From Aurantimonas endophytica (GTDB taxonomy: Bacteria > Pseudomonadota > Alphaproteobacteria > Rhizobiales > Rhizobiaceae), in assembly GCF_014196845.1 (NCBI RefSeq), contig NZ_JACIEM010000002.1:62001-126000 (forward strand): a stretch of DNA of 64,000 bases, read 5' to 3'. Shown piece after piece: positions 1 to 7,065 of the stretch. A program made the translations under genes and the position numbers. The notes under the pieces were generated by a model that saw only the letters and a list, made by a program, of their open reading frames with translations, did not search any database and was not told the DNA's origin. The first letter of the stretch is position 1. The number at the start of each line of letters is the position of its first letter.

Positions 1-537
1 GCGCAGCCGCTCGAAATACGGCAGGATCTCCGCCTTGCGCTGGTCGTCGAGCGAGGCGAGCGGCTCGTCGGCGAGGATCAGCCGCGGCGCCGACAGGAGC
101 GCGCGGCCGATCGCGACGCGCTGCTTCTCGCCGCCCGACAGCATCGCCGGACGGCGATCCAGGAGATGGCCGATGCCGAGCATGTCGATCACCCGACCGG
201 GGTCCTCGCGGGGCGCGGACTTCGGCGCAAAGCGGCGGCCATAGGCAAGGTTCTGGCGCACCGACAGGTGCGGGAACAGCCGCCCCTCCTGGAAGATGTA
301 GCCGATGCGGCGGCGATGCGGCGCCAGCCATTGCCCGCCGGCCGTGTCGAACAGCAGCCAGTCGTCCGCCGCGACCCGCCCGGCATCCGGCCGCAGCAGC
401 CCCGCGACGGCGTTGACCAGCGTCGTCTTGCCCGATCCCGAGCGGCCGAACAGCACGGTGACGCCCTTCGGTGCCTCGAAGGCGACGTCGAGCGAGAAGG
501 CCCCGAACCGGTGCCGGACCGCGACCGAGAGCGTCAT
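1..537 (-). CDS. modC: Molybdate ABC transporter ATPase ModC, N-terminal part (cut by window edge)
   Basis: The leftward reading frame from ATG at 537 runs open to the window edge, giving 179 codons. It shows an ABC ATPase: Walker [10 protein letters not shown] at about residues 31-39, Q-loop in [11 protein letters not shown], signature LSGGEKQR and Walker B LILADEP. ModC energises molybdate import on the inner face of the membrane. The start overlaps the modB stop as ATGA, so translation is probably coupled. The C-terminal Mop/TOBE domain that would separate ModC from other importers is outside the window; the assignment rests on the modB and modA neighbours. Confidence 0.93.
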   Translation of the reverse strand, partial: MTLSVAVRHRFGAFSLDVAFEAPKGVTVLFGRSGSGKTTLVNAVAGLLRPDAGRVAADDWLLFDTAGGQWLAPHRRRIGYIFQEGRLFPHLSVRQNLAYGRRFAPKSAPREDPGRVIDMLGIGHLLDRRPAMLSGGEKQRVAIGRALLSAPRLILADEPLASLDDQRKAEILPYFERLR

Positions 538-1232
538 GCGCCAGCCACGCGACGCGCGACGCGCTGCGCCAGGAACTCCGAGACGAGGAGGGCGGCCATG
601 GCGACGACGATCGAGACGATCACCAGCCGGCCCGCCGCGGCTTCGCCGCCCGGCACCTGGAGGAGGGCGTAGATCGCCGACGGGATGGTCTGGGTCTCGC
701 CGGGAATGTTGGAGACGAAGGTGATCGTCGCGCCGAACTCGCCGATCGCCTTGGCGAAGGCGAGGATCGCGCCGGCGATGATGCCGGGCAGGATCAGCGG
801 CAGCGTGACGGTCGCAAAGACCCAGGGGCGCGAGGCGCCGAGCGTCGCGGCAGCCTGTTCGAGCTTTGGGTCCACTGCCTCGATGGCGAGGCGGATGGCG
901 CGCACCATCAGCGGAAAGGCCATGATCGCGGCCGCCAGTGCCGCGCCGGTCCAGCGGAAGGCGAAGACGATGCCGAACCAGCTTTCCAGAAACCCGCCGA
1001 CGGCGCCGCGCCGCCCGAAGCTGAGCAGCAGCAGGTAGCCGGTGACGACCGGCGGCAGGATCAGTGGCAGATGCACGAGGCCATTCAGCACCTGCTTGCC
1101 GGGAAACGACCAGCGCGCCAGCACGTGGGCGACGAAGATGCCGAGCGGCAGGCTGGCGAGCGTCGCCCAGAAGGACACGCGCAGCGACAGGGCGACGGCC
1201 TGCCATTCCTCGGGACCCAGCCAGCCCGACAT
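534..1232 (-). CDS. modB: Molybdate ABC transporter permease ModB
   Basis: A 232-residue polytopic membrane protein with the length and layout of ModB. The cytoplasmic EAA-type loop that docks the ATPase is visible in the middle ([20 protein letters not shown]). ModB forms the homodimeric channel through which molybdate delivered by ModA crosses the inner membrane. I chose ATG at 1232, 11 bases after the modA stop; the frame stays open further upstream but those residues are arginine-rich antisense-like sequence. A GTG a few codons upstream is an alternative start. The gene sits between modA and modC in the usual order. Confidence 0.93.
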   Translation of the reverse strand: MSGWLGPEEWQAVALSLRVSFWATLASLPLGIFVAHVLARWSFPGKQVLNGLVHLPLILPPVVTGYLLLLSFGRRGAVGGFLESWFGIVFAFRWTGAALAAAIMAFPLMVRAIRLAIEAVDPKLEQAAATLGASRPWVFATVTLPLILPGIIAGAILAFAKAIGEFGATITFVSNIPGETQTIPSAIYALLQVPGGEAAAGRLVIVSIVVAMAALLVSEFLAQRVARRVAGA

Positions 1233-1243
1233 GGCTTCCCAGC

Positions 1244-2023
1244 TCACTCGATCACCGTGAAACCCTCTGCCTCCCAGATCACCCTTGCCGCGTCGCTGCC
1301 GAGATAGTCCAGGAAGTCCGCCGCGACGGGGCTCTTGCTCTCGGCGGTGATCCCGGCAGGATAGACGATCGGCGCGTGGGTCGCCGCCGGAAACGTGCCG
1401 ATGACGCTGACATCCTCTTCCGCCGCGGCGTCGGTGGCGTAGACGATGCCGAGCGGCGCCTCGTTGCGTGCCACCAGCGCCAGGGCGGCGCGGACATTGT
1501 CGGTCTGCGCGACGCGCGCCGCGACGCCGTCCCACAGGCCGAGGCTGGTGAGCGCCGCCTTGCCGTAGATGCCGGCCGGCACCGCATCGACCAGCGCCAT
1601 CGCCAGCCGTCCGTCGCCCAGCATCCCGGTCAGATCGAGATCGGCATCAACCGTCACCGGCGGGACATCCCTGCCGTGCGCGATCAGGACCAGCGTGTTG
1701 CCGAGAAGGTCGCGCCGCGTCCCTTCGCGCAGGTCCCCCGTATCGGCCACCGCATCCATCCACTCGACGCTGGCGGAGATGAAGATGTCGGCCGGCGCGC
1801 CCTGCTGGATCTGCCGCGCAAGCGCCGACGAGCCGGCATAGGAGATCACCGCCGTGTGCGTCGTTTCGGCGGTCCAGCCGGCAGCGACACGGTCGAGTGC
1901 ATTGGTGAGGCTGGCCGCCGCGAAGACGACCACCTCGTCCGCCGCCGCCTTGATCGGCGCCAAGGCAATGCCGACCGCGGCGAGGGCGGCGACGATCGCC
2001 CGTCTGGGAAATGCCTTCCGCAT
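1244..2023 (-). CDS. modA: Molybdate-binding periplasmic protein ModA
   Basis: A 259-residue protein with an N-terminal signal peptide ([22 protein letters not shown]) followed by the ModA-typical start of the mature domain, [14 protein letters not shown], and the [12 protein letters not shown] segment that contributes serine ligands to the oxyanion. It captures molybdate (or tungstate) in the periplasm for ModBC. A clear ribosome site, CAGGAG, precedes the ATG by a few bases. It is the first gene of a leftward modA-modB-modC operon. A possible ModE operator lies 57-80 bases upstream. Confidence 0.94.
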   Translation of the reverse strand: MRKAFPRRAIVAALAAVGIALAPIKAAADEVVVFAAASLTNALDRVAAGWTAETTHTAVISYAGSSALARQIQQGAPADIFISASVEWMDAVADTGDLREGTRRDLLGNTLVLIAHGRDVPPVTVDADLDLTGMLGDGRLAMALVDAVPAGIYGKAALTSLGLWDGVAARVAQTDNVRAALALVARNEAPLGIVYATDAAAEEDVSVIGTFPAATHAPIVYPAGITAESKSPVAADFLDYLGSDAARVIWEAEGFTVIE

Positions 2024-2079
2024 TCATGACTCCTGATGTCCGGCAAAACATATCGCCTCGCCGCGGCGCCGGTGGCAAT

Positions 2080-2103
2080 CGTTATTTTCCGTCGGAAATA
2101 TCG
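2080..2103. promoter_or_regulatory. Candidate ModE operator upstream of modA
   Basis: An imperfect dyad reads CGTTATTT, eight bases, then AAATATCG; seven of eight arm positions pair. AT-rich arms bounded by CG are what ModE-family operators look like, and the site lies upstream of modA. It overlaps the last codons and stop of modE itself, so it would be read through by modE transcription. This is inference from symmetry and place only. Confidence 0.4.
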
Positions 2104-2453
2104 CGGAGCATCGCCTGCAGCGTCGCCAGCTCGGCGGCTCCCGCCGTCGCCGCTTTTGCGGTTACGTCGCGATACAGCCGCAGCACGGCGTCGCCGGCCC
2201 CGGTGAGCGCTGCGCCGCCGCCGCCGGGTCCGCCGCGCGTGCTGGTCACCAGCGGCTCGCGAAACATCGCGTTCAGCGTTTCCACCAGCATCCAGGCGCG
2301 CTTGTAGCTCATGCCCATCTGGCGGCCCGCGGCGGCGATCGAGCCGGTCGCGGCGATCCGCTCCAGGAGTTCCGCCTTGCCCGGCCCCATCATCTCGTCG
2401 GGCCCGAAGACGATGCGCAGCCGCAGGCGCGGCTCATCCGGAAGCTGGTTCAT
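2082..2453 (-). CDS. modE: ModE-type molybdate-responsive regulator, DNA-binding domain only
   Basis: A 123-residue protein that matches the N-terminal winged helix-turn-helix domain of ModE (PGKAELLERIAATGSIAAAG, then MSYKRAWMLVETLNAMF). The two Mop/TOBE molybdate-binding domains of E. coli ModE are absent, so this is the short form found in many alphaproteobacteria. It would repress or activate the mod genes according to molybdate status. I start at ATG 2453 (MNQLPDEP); the open frame continues upstream but has no family similarity. It lies 58 bases upstream of modA in the same direction. Confidence 0.85.
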   Translation of the reverse strand: MNQLPDEPRLRLRIVFGPDEMMGPGKAELLERIAATGSIAAAGRQMGMSYKRAWMLVETLNAMFREPLVTSTRGGPGGGGAALTGAGDAVLRLYRDVTAKAATAGAAELATLQAMLRDISDGK

Positions 2454-2581
2454 CCAGGCACTTGGAAGCGATTTGCGCGGCGCCCGCAAGTCCGTCCCGA
2501 CGCAAGGGCCAGGCCTGGGACATGACGTCATCAGGAACTCGACAGCCACAGGCACATTGGCACTGGGACTGGAGAAAAAGC

Positions 2582-3166
2582 ATGCCCGAAGCCCGCACCC
2601 GCGCTCTCAGCGATGTTCTGGACCAGCTGGAGGATGCCGCCAAAGGCGACAGCGTCGCCATTCAGGAGGTCATCGATACGCTGGGAAACAGCTCCTTCGC
2701 TGCGCTGATGCTGGTCTTCTCGCTGATCTCGACCTCGCCCGCGAGCGCGATCCCCGGCATCACCACGATCGTCGCGGCGATCGTGTTCATCCTGGTCGTG
2801 CAGATGATCGTCGGGCGCAAGAGCGTCTGGCTTCCCCGCTTCATCACAAGGCAGAAGATGGCCACCGACAAGCTCTGCAAGGGCATAGGCTGGCTGCGCA
2901 AGCCGGTGCGTTTCGTCGAGCGGTTCCTGAAGAAGCGCATGACGTTCCTGCTGCACCGCCCCTGGCTCTGGCTGCCGCTGCTCCTGATCCTCGGGCTGAC
3001 GCTTTTCATGCCGCTGATGGAAGTGATCCCGACCTCGGGCTCGATCGCCTCGGCGGTGATCGCGCTGTTCGCCGCCAGCCTGCTCACCCGGGACGGGCTG
3101 CTCGCCGGCGCTTCGCTGCTCCTGATGCTGACGGTGCCGGTGACGGTCTGGCTGAACTGGGCGTAA
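2582..3166 (+). CDS. exoD: ExoD family membrane protein
   Basis: A 194-residue protein with the ExoD layout: a soluble start (LSDVLDQLEDAAKGDSVAIQ), a hydrophobic block at about residues 40-75 containing STSPASAIPG, a charged middle, and two more hydrophobic blocks near the end. ExoD was described in Sinorhizobium as needed for normal exopolysaccharide production and alkali tolerance; its biochemical role is unknown. ATG 2582 is chosen because GGAG lies about nine bases upstream; the frame is open further upstream but that part is antisense to modE. Monocistronic, diverging from modE. Confidence 0.85.
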   Translation: MPEARTRALSDVLDQLEDAAKGDSVAIQEVIDTLGNSSFAALMLVFSLISTSPASAIPGITTIVAAIVFILVVQMIVGRKSVWLPRFITRQKMATDKLCKGIGWLRKPVRFVERFLKKRMTFLLHRPWLWLPLLLILGLTLFMPLMEVIPTSGSIASAVIALFAASLLTRDGLLAGASLLLMLTVPVTVWLNWA

Positions 3167-3255
3167 CGGCGGCTCCGCCCCTCAGAAGCCAGGCGCGCCG
3201 TCGCGAGCCTGCTCGTGCCCTCCGGGCGCGACCCGCTGCGGGAGAGCGTTCGCGC

Positions 3256-4308
3256 TTACGGCGTGTCGGCGAACAGCTTCTTGCGCTGCTGGCGCGCTAT
3301 GGCCTGCATGTCGACGGCCGTGTCCGTCTCGTCGACGATCTCCTCGCCTAGCAGCGTCTCGATGACGTCTTCCATGGTGACCACGCCGGCCGTCCCGCCG
3401 TAACTGTCGACGACGAGAACGATCTGCTCGCGATCGCGGATAAAGTCGTTGAACAGCTGGAACAAATTGTAGTCTTCCGGCACGACCGCGATCTTGCGCA
3501 TGAAGTCGCTGAGCGGGCGCTCCTCGGCGTCGTCGATCAGATGCTCCAGCACGTCGTCCTTGAGCACGTAGCCGACGATCGTTTCCGAGCTGGCCGACTC
3601 CCGCAGCGGGATGCGCGAGAAGGTCAGCTCTTCCTGGTGATCGTAGAACTCCCGCGCCGTCATGGTCTGCAGGGCGGTGACCAGCACCGTGCGCGGCGTC
3701 ATCACGTCGCGCGCCGCGACGGACTTGAAATGCAGGATGTTCTCGATGAACTGCGTCTCGTTCTCGTTGAGACGGCCTTCCTGCGATCCGATCTGCGCCA
3801 TCGCCAGGAAGTCGGTCCGGCTGAAGATGTGCGCGTCCTCCTTCGACGTGAAGATCTTCGTCACCAACTGGCAAAGCCAGATGATCGGGGCGAGCACCTT
3901 GAGCACGATGTCCAGCGAGCGAACGGTGAATGGCGCCAAGGCCCGCCATTGCGTTGCGCCGATGGTCTTGGGAATGATTTCCGACAGGATCAGGATGGCG
4001 GCGGTCATGACGGCGGGAACCACCAGGCCGGTGATCAGCGGATTGCTGTCGGCCCAGATCCGGGTCGCCTGCGCGCCGACGCCGATGGCGCCAACCGTAT
4101 GGGCGATCGTGTTGAGGGTCAGGATACCCGCCAGCGGGCGGTCGATATTGCCCTTGAAGTCCTTGAGGATCAGGCCCGTCTTGCTGCCCTCGTTCAGCTT
4201 GATCTGCATGTAGGACGGCGAGATGCTGAGCAGCACCGCCTCCCACAGCGAGCAGATGAAGGAAAGGGCGATCGAAAGAAGCGCAAAGGCGATTAGCAGC
4301 GTAAACAT
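3256..4308 (-). CDS. CNNM/DUF21-CBS membrane protein (hemolysin C / CorC-like)
   Basis: A 350-residue protein with an N-terminal DUF21 transmembrane domain (about residues 1-150, with LSEIIPKTIGA, the conserved SE-hP-K signature) followed by a pair of CBS domains (about 190-325; VMTPRTVLV and YGGTAGVVTMEDVIETLLG). Members of this family transport or regulate Mg2+ and other divalent cations. The C-terminal CorC/HlyC domain that usually follows the CBS pair is missing: the protein stops about 25 residues after it. A plausible CAGGA ribosome site precedes the ATG. No operon partner is visible. Confidence 0.88.
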   Translation of the reverse strand: MFTLLIAFALLSIALSFICSLWEAVLLSISPSYMQIKLNEGSKTGLILKDFKGNIDRPLAGILTLNTIAHTVGAIGVGAQATRIWADSNPLITGLVVPAVMTAAILILSEIIPKTIGATQWRALAPFTVRSLDIVLKVLAPIIWLCQLVTKIFTSKEDAHIFSRTDFLAMAQIGSQEGRLNENETQFIENILHFKSVAARDVMTPRTVLVTALQTMTAREFYDHQEELTFSRIPLRESASSETIVGYVLKDDVLEHLIDDAEERPLSDFMRKIAVVPEDYNLFQLFNDFIRDREQIVLVVDSYGGTAGVVTMEDVIETLLGEEIVDETDTAVDMQAIARQQRKKLFADTP

Positions 4309-4613
4309 CGGATCCTGAAATTCTTAGGCTGGGCACGCCTTCACCGCCCGGAGCGGAGTGGCAGTAATCGGTCATCTCGGCGACAGCACACTACCCATAC
4401 ACGTTCGAGCCGGCACAGGTTCCTTTCCTTAACGGAAAAGGGCCCGCCGGGGGTGGAGCATGGCGCGCTGCGTGTCGACGGCGGCGGATCCGGCCGGATT
4501 GGGCTGCCATCGTTGCGCGAAAGAAACGACGAAGGCCCGCCGCGGTACGCCGCGACGGGCCTCGATCGATGGTCAGACGAACGGCTCTTCGACGAGCCGA
4601 TCAGATGGCAGGC
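4309..4613. other. Intergenic stretch between two leftward genes
   Basis: About 300 bases without a supportable gene. It must hold the promoter of the CNNM gene on its left side and, near its right end, the terminator of the PRC-barrel gene (4534-4561). Short open frames here lack ribosome sites and family similarity. Confidence 0.6.
4534..4561 (-). terminator. Rho-independent terminator of the PRC-barrel gene
   Basis: A 12-bp stem (11 of 12 paired) around the tetraloop TACG, GGCCCG at its base. Read leftward, the direction of the PRC-barrel gene ending 52 bases earlier, it is followed by a T-rich run (TTCGTCGTTTCTTT). Confidence 0.75.
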
Positions 4614-5108
4614 TTACTGCCACCAGGCTTCGTCGACGCCTTCCAGCTCTTCGAGCTGCTCTTCGGAATAGCGCGTGATCAGGCTGTAGGACTGGTCGTC
4701 CACCGGCACGAGATCGACGTCACCGACGCGCAGCAGCACGTGCTTGTCGCCGATGTCGAGGAAGCCGCCGACTTCGACAACGACGCCCACGAGCTGTCCG
4801 GACCGGTCGAGGACGACGTCCTCGATCTCGCCGATCTGTTCCCAGCCCGCATCGACTGCGTCATAGCCCGAACGGCCCCAGACATAGTCGTCGCTTTCGC
4901 CCCACGTGCCCGCGTCATAGGCCTCGTTGGTCGTGTAGACCGGGCCGCCGGTGATGTCGCGGGTACGGACCAGCTGCGCCCAGTCGGTCTCGGCCACAGC
5001 CCCCGTCGTCGCGGTCGCTGGCGTGCCTTCGACCGGGGTCGCTACCTGTGCGAGGGCTGGCGTTGCGGCCAGGAACAGGGCGGTGGCGGTTGCTGTGATG
5101 TATCGCAT
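4614..5108 (-). CDS. Secreted PRC-barrel domain protein
   Basis: A 164-residue protein with a cleavable-looking signal peptide (MRYITATATALFLAATPALA) and a C-terminal PRC-barrel-like domain at about residues 75-160 (IGEIEDVVLDRSGQLVGVVV, then VGGFLDIGDKHVLL). Such proteins are common in alphaproteobacterial envelopes; the partner or ligand is unknown. ATG 5108 is preceded by AAAGGAG at good spacing, which decides it over upstream codons in the same frame. Followed by a strong terminator, so likely a single-gene transcript. Confidence 0.85.
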   Translation of the reverse strand: MRYITATATALFLAATPALAQVATPVEGTPATATTGAVAETDWAQLVRTRDITGGPVYTTNEAYDAGTWGESDDYVWGRSGYDAVDAGWEQIGEIEDVVLDRSGQLVGVVVEVGGFLDIGDKHVLLRVGDVDLVPVDDQSYSLITRYSEEQLEELEGVDEAWWQ

Positions 5109-5225
5109 ATCGTCTCCTTTTCGGTTCATGAGGCCAACGGGAGACATTCGGTCATGTTCCGAAAATGTCGAAAAAACAGCCAAATCGGGCCTTTTTCGGG
5201 GCTAAGAGGCATCGCCCTGGAGCCC

Positions 5226-5752
5226 CTAGCGCTTCCATGGCGCCCGGCTGATCTCGATCGCGGCGCGGATGGCAGCACCGAGCGCTTCGTCGGAGATGGC
5301 CGCGGGAAGCTTGGTCGGCTCGAGCCCCCGGATACCGTCGAAGCCGCCACGACCGGCGTATTCCATCGGCTTGATGGCAATAATTCCCTCGCGCAGGTCC
5401 AAGTGAACATTGCCAGCGCCTTTGTAGAGCGCGGAACTTGTCTTGACGCCGGCTGCTGCCTTCAGGCGCTCCTCGAGTTTGTCACCGTTTTCCAAGTTCC
5501 AGTTGGTATCCACCCGATCCCAGTCGGGATGGTCGGGTGCGATATAGCGACTTGCGAGCAGTGCCTCACGCGCAGCGGTGCCAAGCGCGTGATCATCCAG
5601 TCCCCCGGATGGATACGATCGTAGCCGTCAGGATCGAGAAGTGAATCACGGTATACTGCCCAAGAGTGGATCCAAGTGAACTTCCGAAATGCGATGACGG
5701 TAGCTTCCTTGCGCACGGGCGGCGGTGGTGATTTTCGGGTAACGCTCGTCAT
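5226..5752 (-). pseudogene. Third immunity-gene copy, inactivated by a 1-nt frameshift
   Basis: This is a copy of the 176-residue immunity-like protein encoded at 5843-6373 and 6466-6996. The first third (MTSVTRKSPPPPVRKEATVI through DPDGYDRIHPGD) and the last two thirds (WNLENGDKLEERLKAAAGVK to SRAPWKR) are both intact but in different frames. Comparison with the sister copies puts a single missing base near 5600, where LDDAALG should be read. The start still overlaps a toxin-tail fragment by ATGA. Real decay and an assembly error are both possible; the downstream part has not obviously drifted, so the lesion is recent. Confidence 0.8.
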
Positions 5753-5823
5753 TTGATAACCCTCGCATTGAACTCGACCCCAAGGCTCTCGGCATAGGCT
5801 CGCGCGCGGTTGATCTCCGCCAT
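5749..5823 (-). pseudogene. Vestigial toxin 3' end in front of the third immunity copy
   Basis: These 25 codons (including the stop) encode EINRARAYAESLGVEFN and a final RVIK, nearly identical to the last residues of the toxin at 6993-8642. Nothing of the toxin upstream of this piece is present. The stop overlaps the next start as ATGA, exactly as in the full-length pair. It marks the left part of a tandem duplication unit. Confidence 0.82.
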
Positions 5824-5842
5824 CGAGTTCCGACGACGATGA

Positions 5843-6373
5843 TCAGCGCTTCCATGGCGCCCGGCTGATCTCGATCGCGGCGCGGATGACGGCACCGAGC
5901 GCTTCGTCGGAGATGGCCTCGGGAAGCTTGGTCGGCTCGAGGTCCCTGATCCCCTCGAAGCCGCCACGACCGGCGTATTTCAGAGGTTCGACGGTGATAA
6001 CTCCATCCCTCAGCTCCAGGCTGACATTGCCGGCGCCCTTGTAGAGCGCGGAGTTTGTCTTGACGCCGGCCGCCGCCTTCAGTCGCTCCTTGAGTTTGTC
6101 ATCCTCCTCCAAGTTCCAGTAAGCATCCACCCGATCCCAATCGGGATGGTTGGGAGCAATGTAGCGACTGGCGAGCAGGGCTTCGCGGGATGCTGCGCCG
6201 AGCGCGGCGTCATCCAGGTTTGCCGGATGGAGGCGATCGTAGCCATCGGGATCGAGCAACCCAGCGCCATAGACCGCCCAGGAATGGATCCAGGTAAACT
6301 TCCTAAACGCTATGACGGTGGCTTCCTTGCGCATAGGCGGCGGCGGCTGTAATTTGCGGGGAAAGCTCGTCAT
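5843..6373 (-). CDS. Immunity-like protein, second copy (CdiI-like)
   Basis: A 176-residue soluble protein, about 85-90 percent identical by eye to the copy at 6466-6996. Recognisable elements are NSALYKGAGNVSLELRDG in the middle and PEAISDEALGAVIRAAIEIS at the end, which resemble the DUF1436/CdiI immunity family of contact-dependent inhibition systems (family call tentative). It would bind and neutralise the toxin domain encoded upstream. It starts at ATG 6373, overlapping a vestigial toxin tail by ATGA. This copy sits behind only a toxin fragment, so it is an orphan immunity gene, either a back-up or one with altered specificity. Confidence 0.75.
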   Translation of the reverse strand: MTSFPRKLQPPPPMRKEATVIAFRKFTWIHSWAVYGAGLLDPDGYDRLHPANLDDAALGAASREALLASRYIAPNHPDWDRVDAYWNLEEDDKLKERLKAAAGVKTNSALYKGAGNVSLELRDGVITVEPLKYAGRGGFEGIRDLEPTKLPEAISDEALGAVIRAAIEISRAPWKR

Positions 6374-6441
6374 TCGATAACCCTCACATTGAACTCGACT
6401 CCCAGGCTCTCGGCATAGGCCCGCGCGCGATTGATTTCACC
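6370..6441 (-). pseudogene. Vestigial toxin 3' end in front of the second immunity copy
   Basis: About 70 bases encode EINRARAYAESLGVEFNVRV and a final IE, matching the toxin C terminus. Homology begins abruptly about 25 bases after the stop of the preceding immunity gene. The fragment ends in ATGA with the next immunity start. The upstream toxin sequence is absent. Confidence 0.82.
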
Positions 6442-6465
6442 GATCGGCTTCGGCCAATCCGTGGC

Positions 6466-6996
6466 TCAGCGCTTCCAAGGCGCCCGGCTGATCTCGATCG
6501 CGGCGCGGATGGCGGCACCGAGCGCTTCGTCTGAGATGGCCTCGGGAAGCTTGGTCGGCTCGAGGTCCCTGATCCCCTCGAAGCCGCCACGACCGGCGTA
6601 TTTCAGAGGTTCGACGGCTATAATTCCATCCCTCAGCTCCAGGCCGACATTGCCGGCGCCCTTGTAGAGCGCGGAATTCGTCTTGACGCTAGCAGCCGCT
6701 CTCAGTCGCTCCCGGAGCTTGTCGCCTTTGTCATGGTTCCAAAATGTGTGAACCCGCTCCCAGTCGGGATGATCGGGAGCAATATACCGACTGGCAAGCA
6801 GCGCTTCGCGGGAAGCTGCGCCCAGCGCGGCATCGTCGAGGTCCGCCGGGTGAATGCGATCGTAGCCATCGGGATCGAGCAATGCGGCACGGTAAACCGC
6901 CCAGGAGTGGATCCAAGCAAACCTTCTAAATGCGAGGATGGTAGATTCCTTGCGCACAGGAGGCGGTGGCGGCATTTTGCCGGAAACACTTGTCAT
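6466..6996 (-). CDS. Cognate immunity-like protein, first copy (CdiI-like)
   Basis: A 176-residue protein starting at ATG 6996, whose first bases overlap the toxin stop as ATGA, so the pair is translationally coupled. The order toxin then small immunity gene is the rule in polymorphic toxin systems. The protein is soluble with no signal peptide. The C-terminal half (GAGNVGLELRDG, KLPEAISDEALGAAIRAAIE) resembles CdiI/DUF1436 immunity proteins; the N-terminal IAFRRFAWIHSWAVY is family-specific. Of the three copies, this is the one next to the full toxin and the most likely cognate partner. Confidence 0.78.
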   Translation of the reverse strand: MTSVSGKMPPPPPVRKESTILAFRRFAWIHSWAVYRAALLDPDGYDRIHPADLDDAALGAASREALLASRYIAPDHPDWERVHTFWNHDKGDKLRERLRAAASVKTNSALYKGAGNVGLELRDGIIAVEPLKYAGRGGFEGIRDLEPTKLPEAISDEALGAAIRAAIEISRAPWKR

Positions 6997-7065
6997 TTGA
7001 TGATCCTAACATTGAATTCGACCCCAAGGCTCTCCGCATACGCTCGCGCCCGGTTGATCTCCGCG
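6466..7065 (-). repeat. Tandem toxin-tail/immunity unit 1 (unit of a three-copy array to 5226)
   Basis: The last ~70 bases of the toxin plus the immunity gene form a unit repeated at 6441-5843 and 5820-5226, a period of about 620 bases with 20-25 base spacers. The 3' thirds of the immunity copies are nearly identical at DNA level; the middles have diverged more. Confidence 0.8.

Noticed and set aside
5226-7065. CRISPR-like array, because of regular repetition
   Set aside because: The repeat unit is ~620 bases and codes for protein; there are no short repeats with unique spacers.
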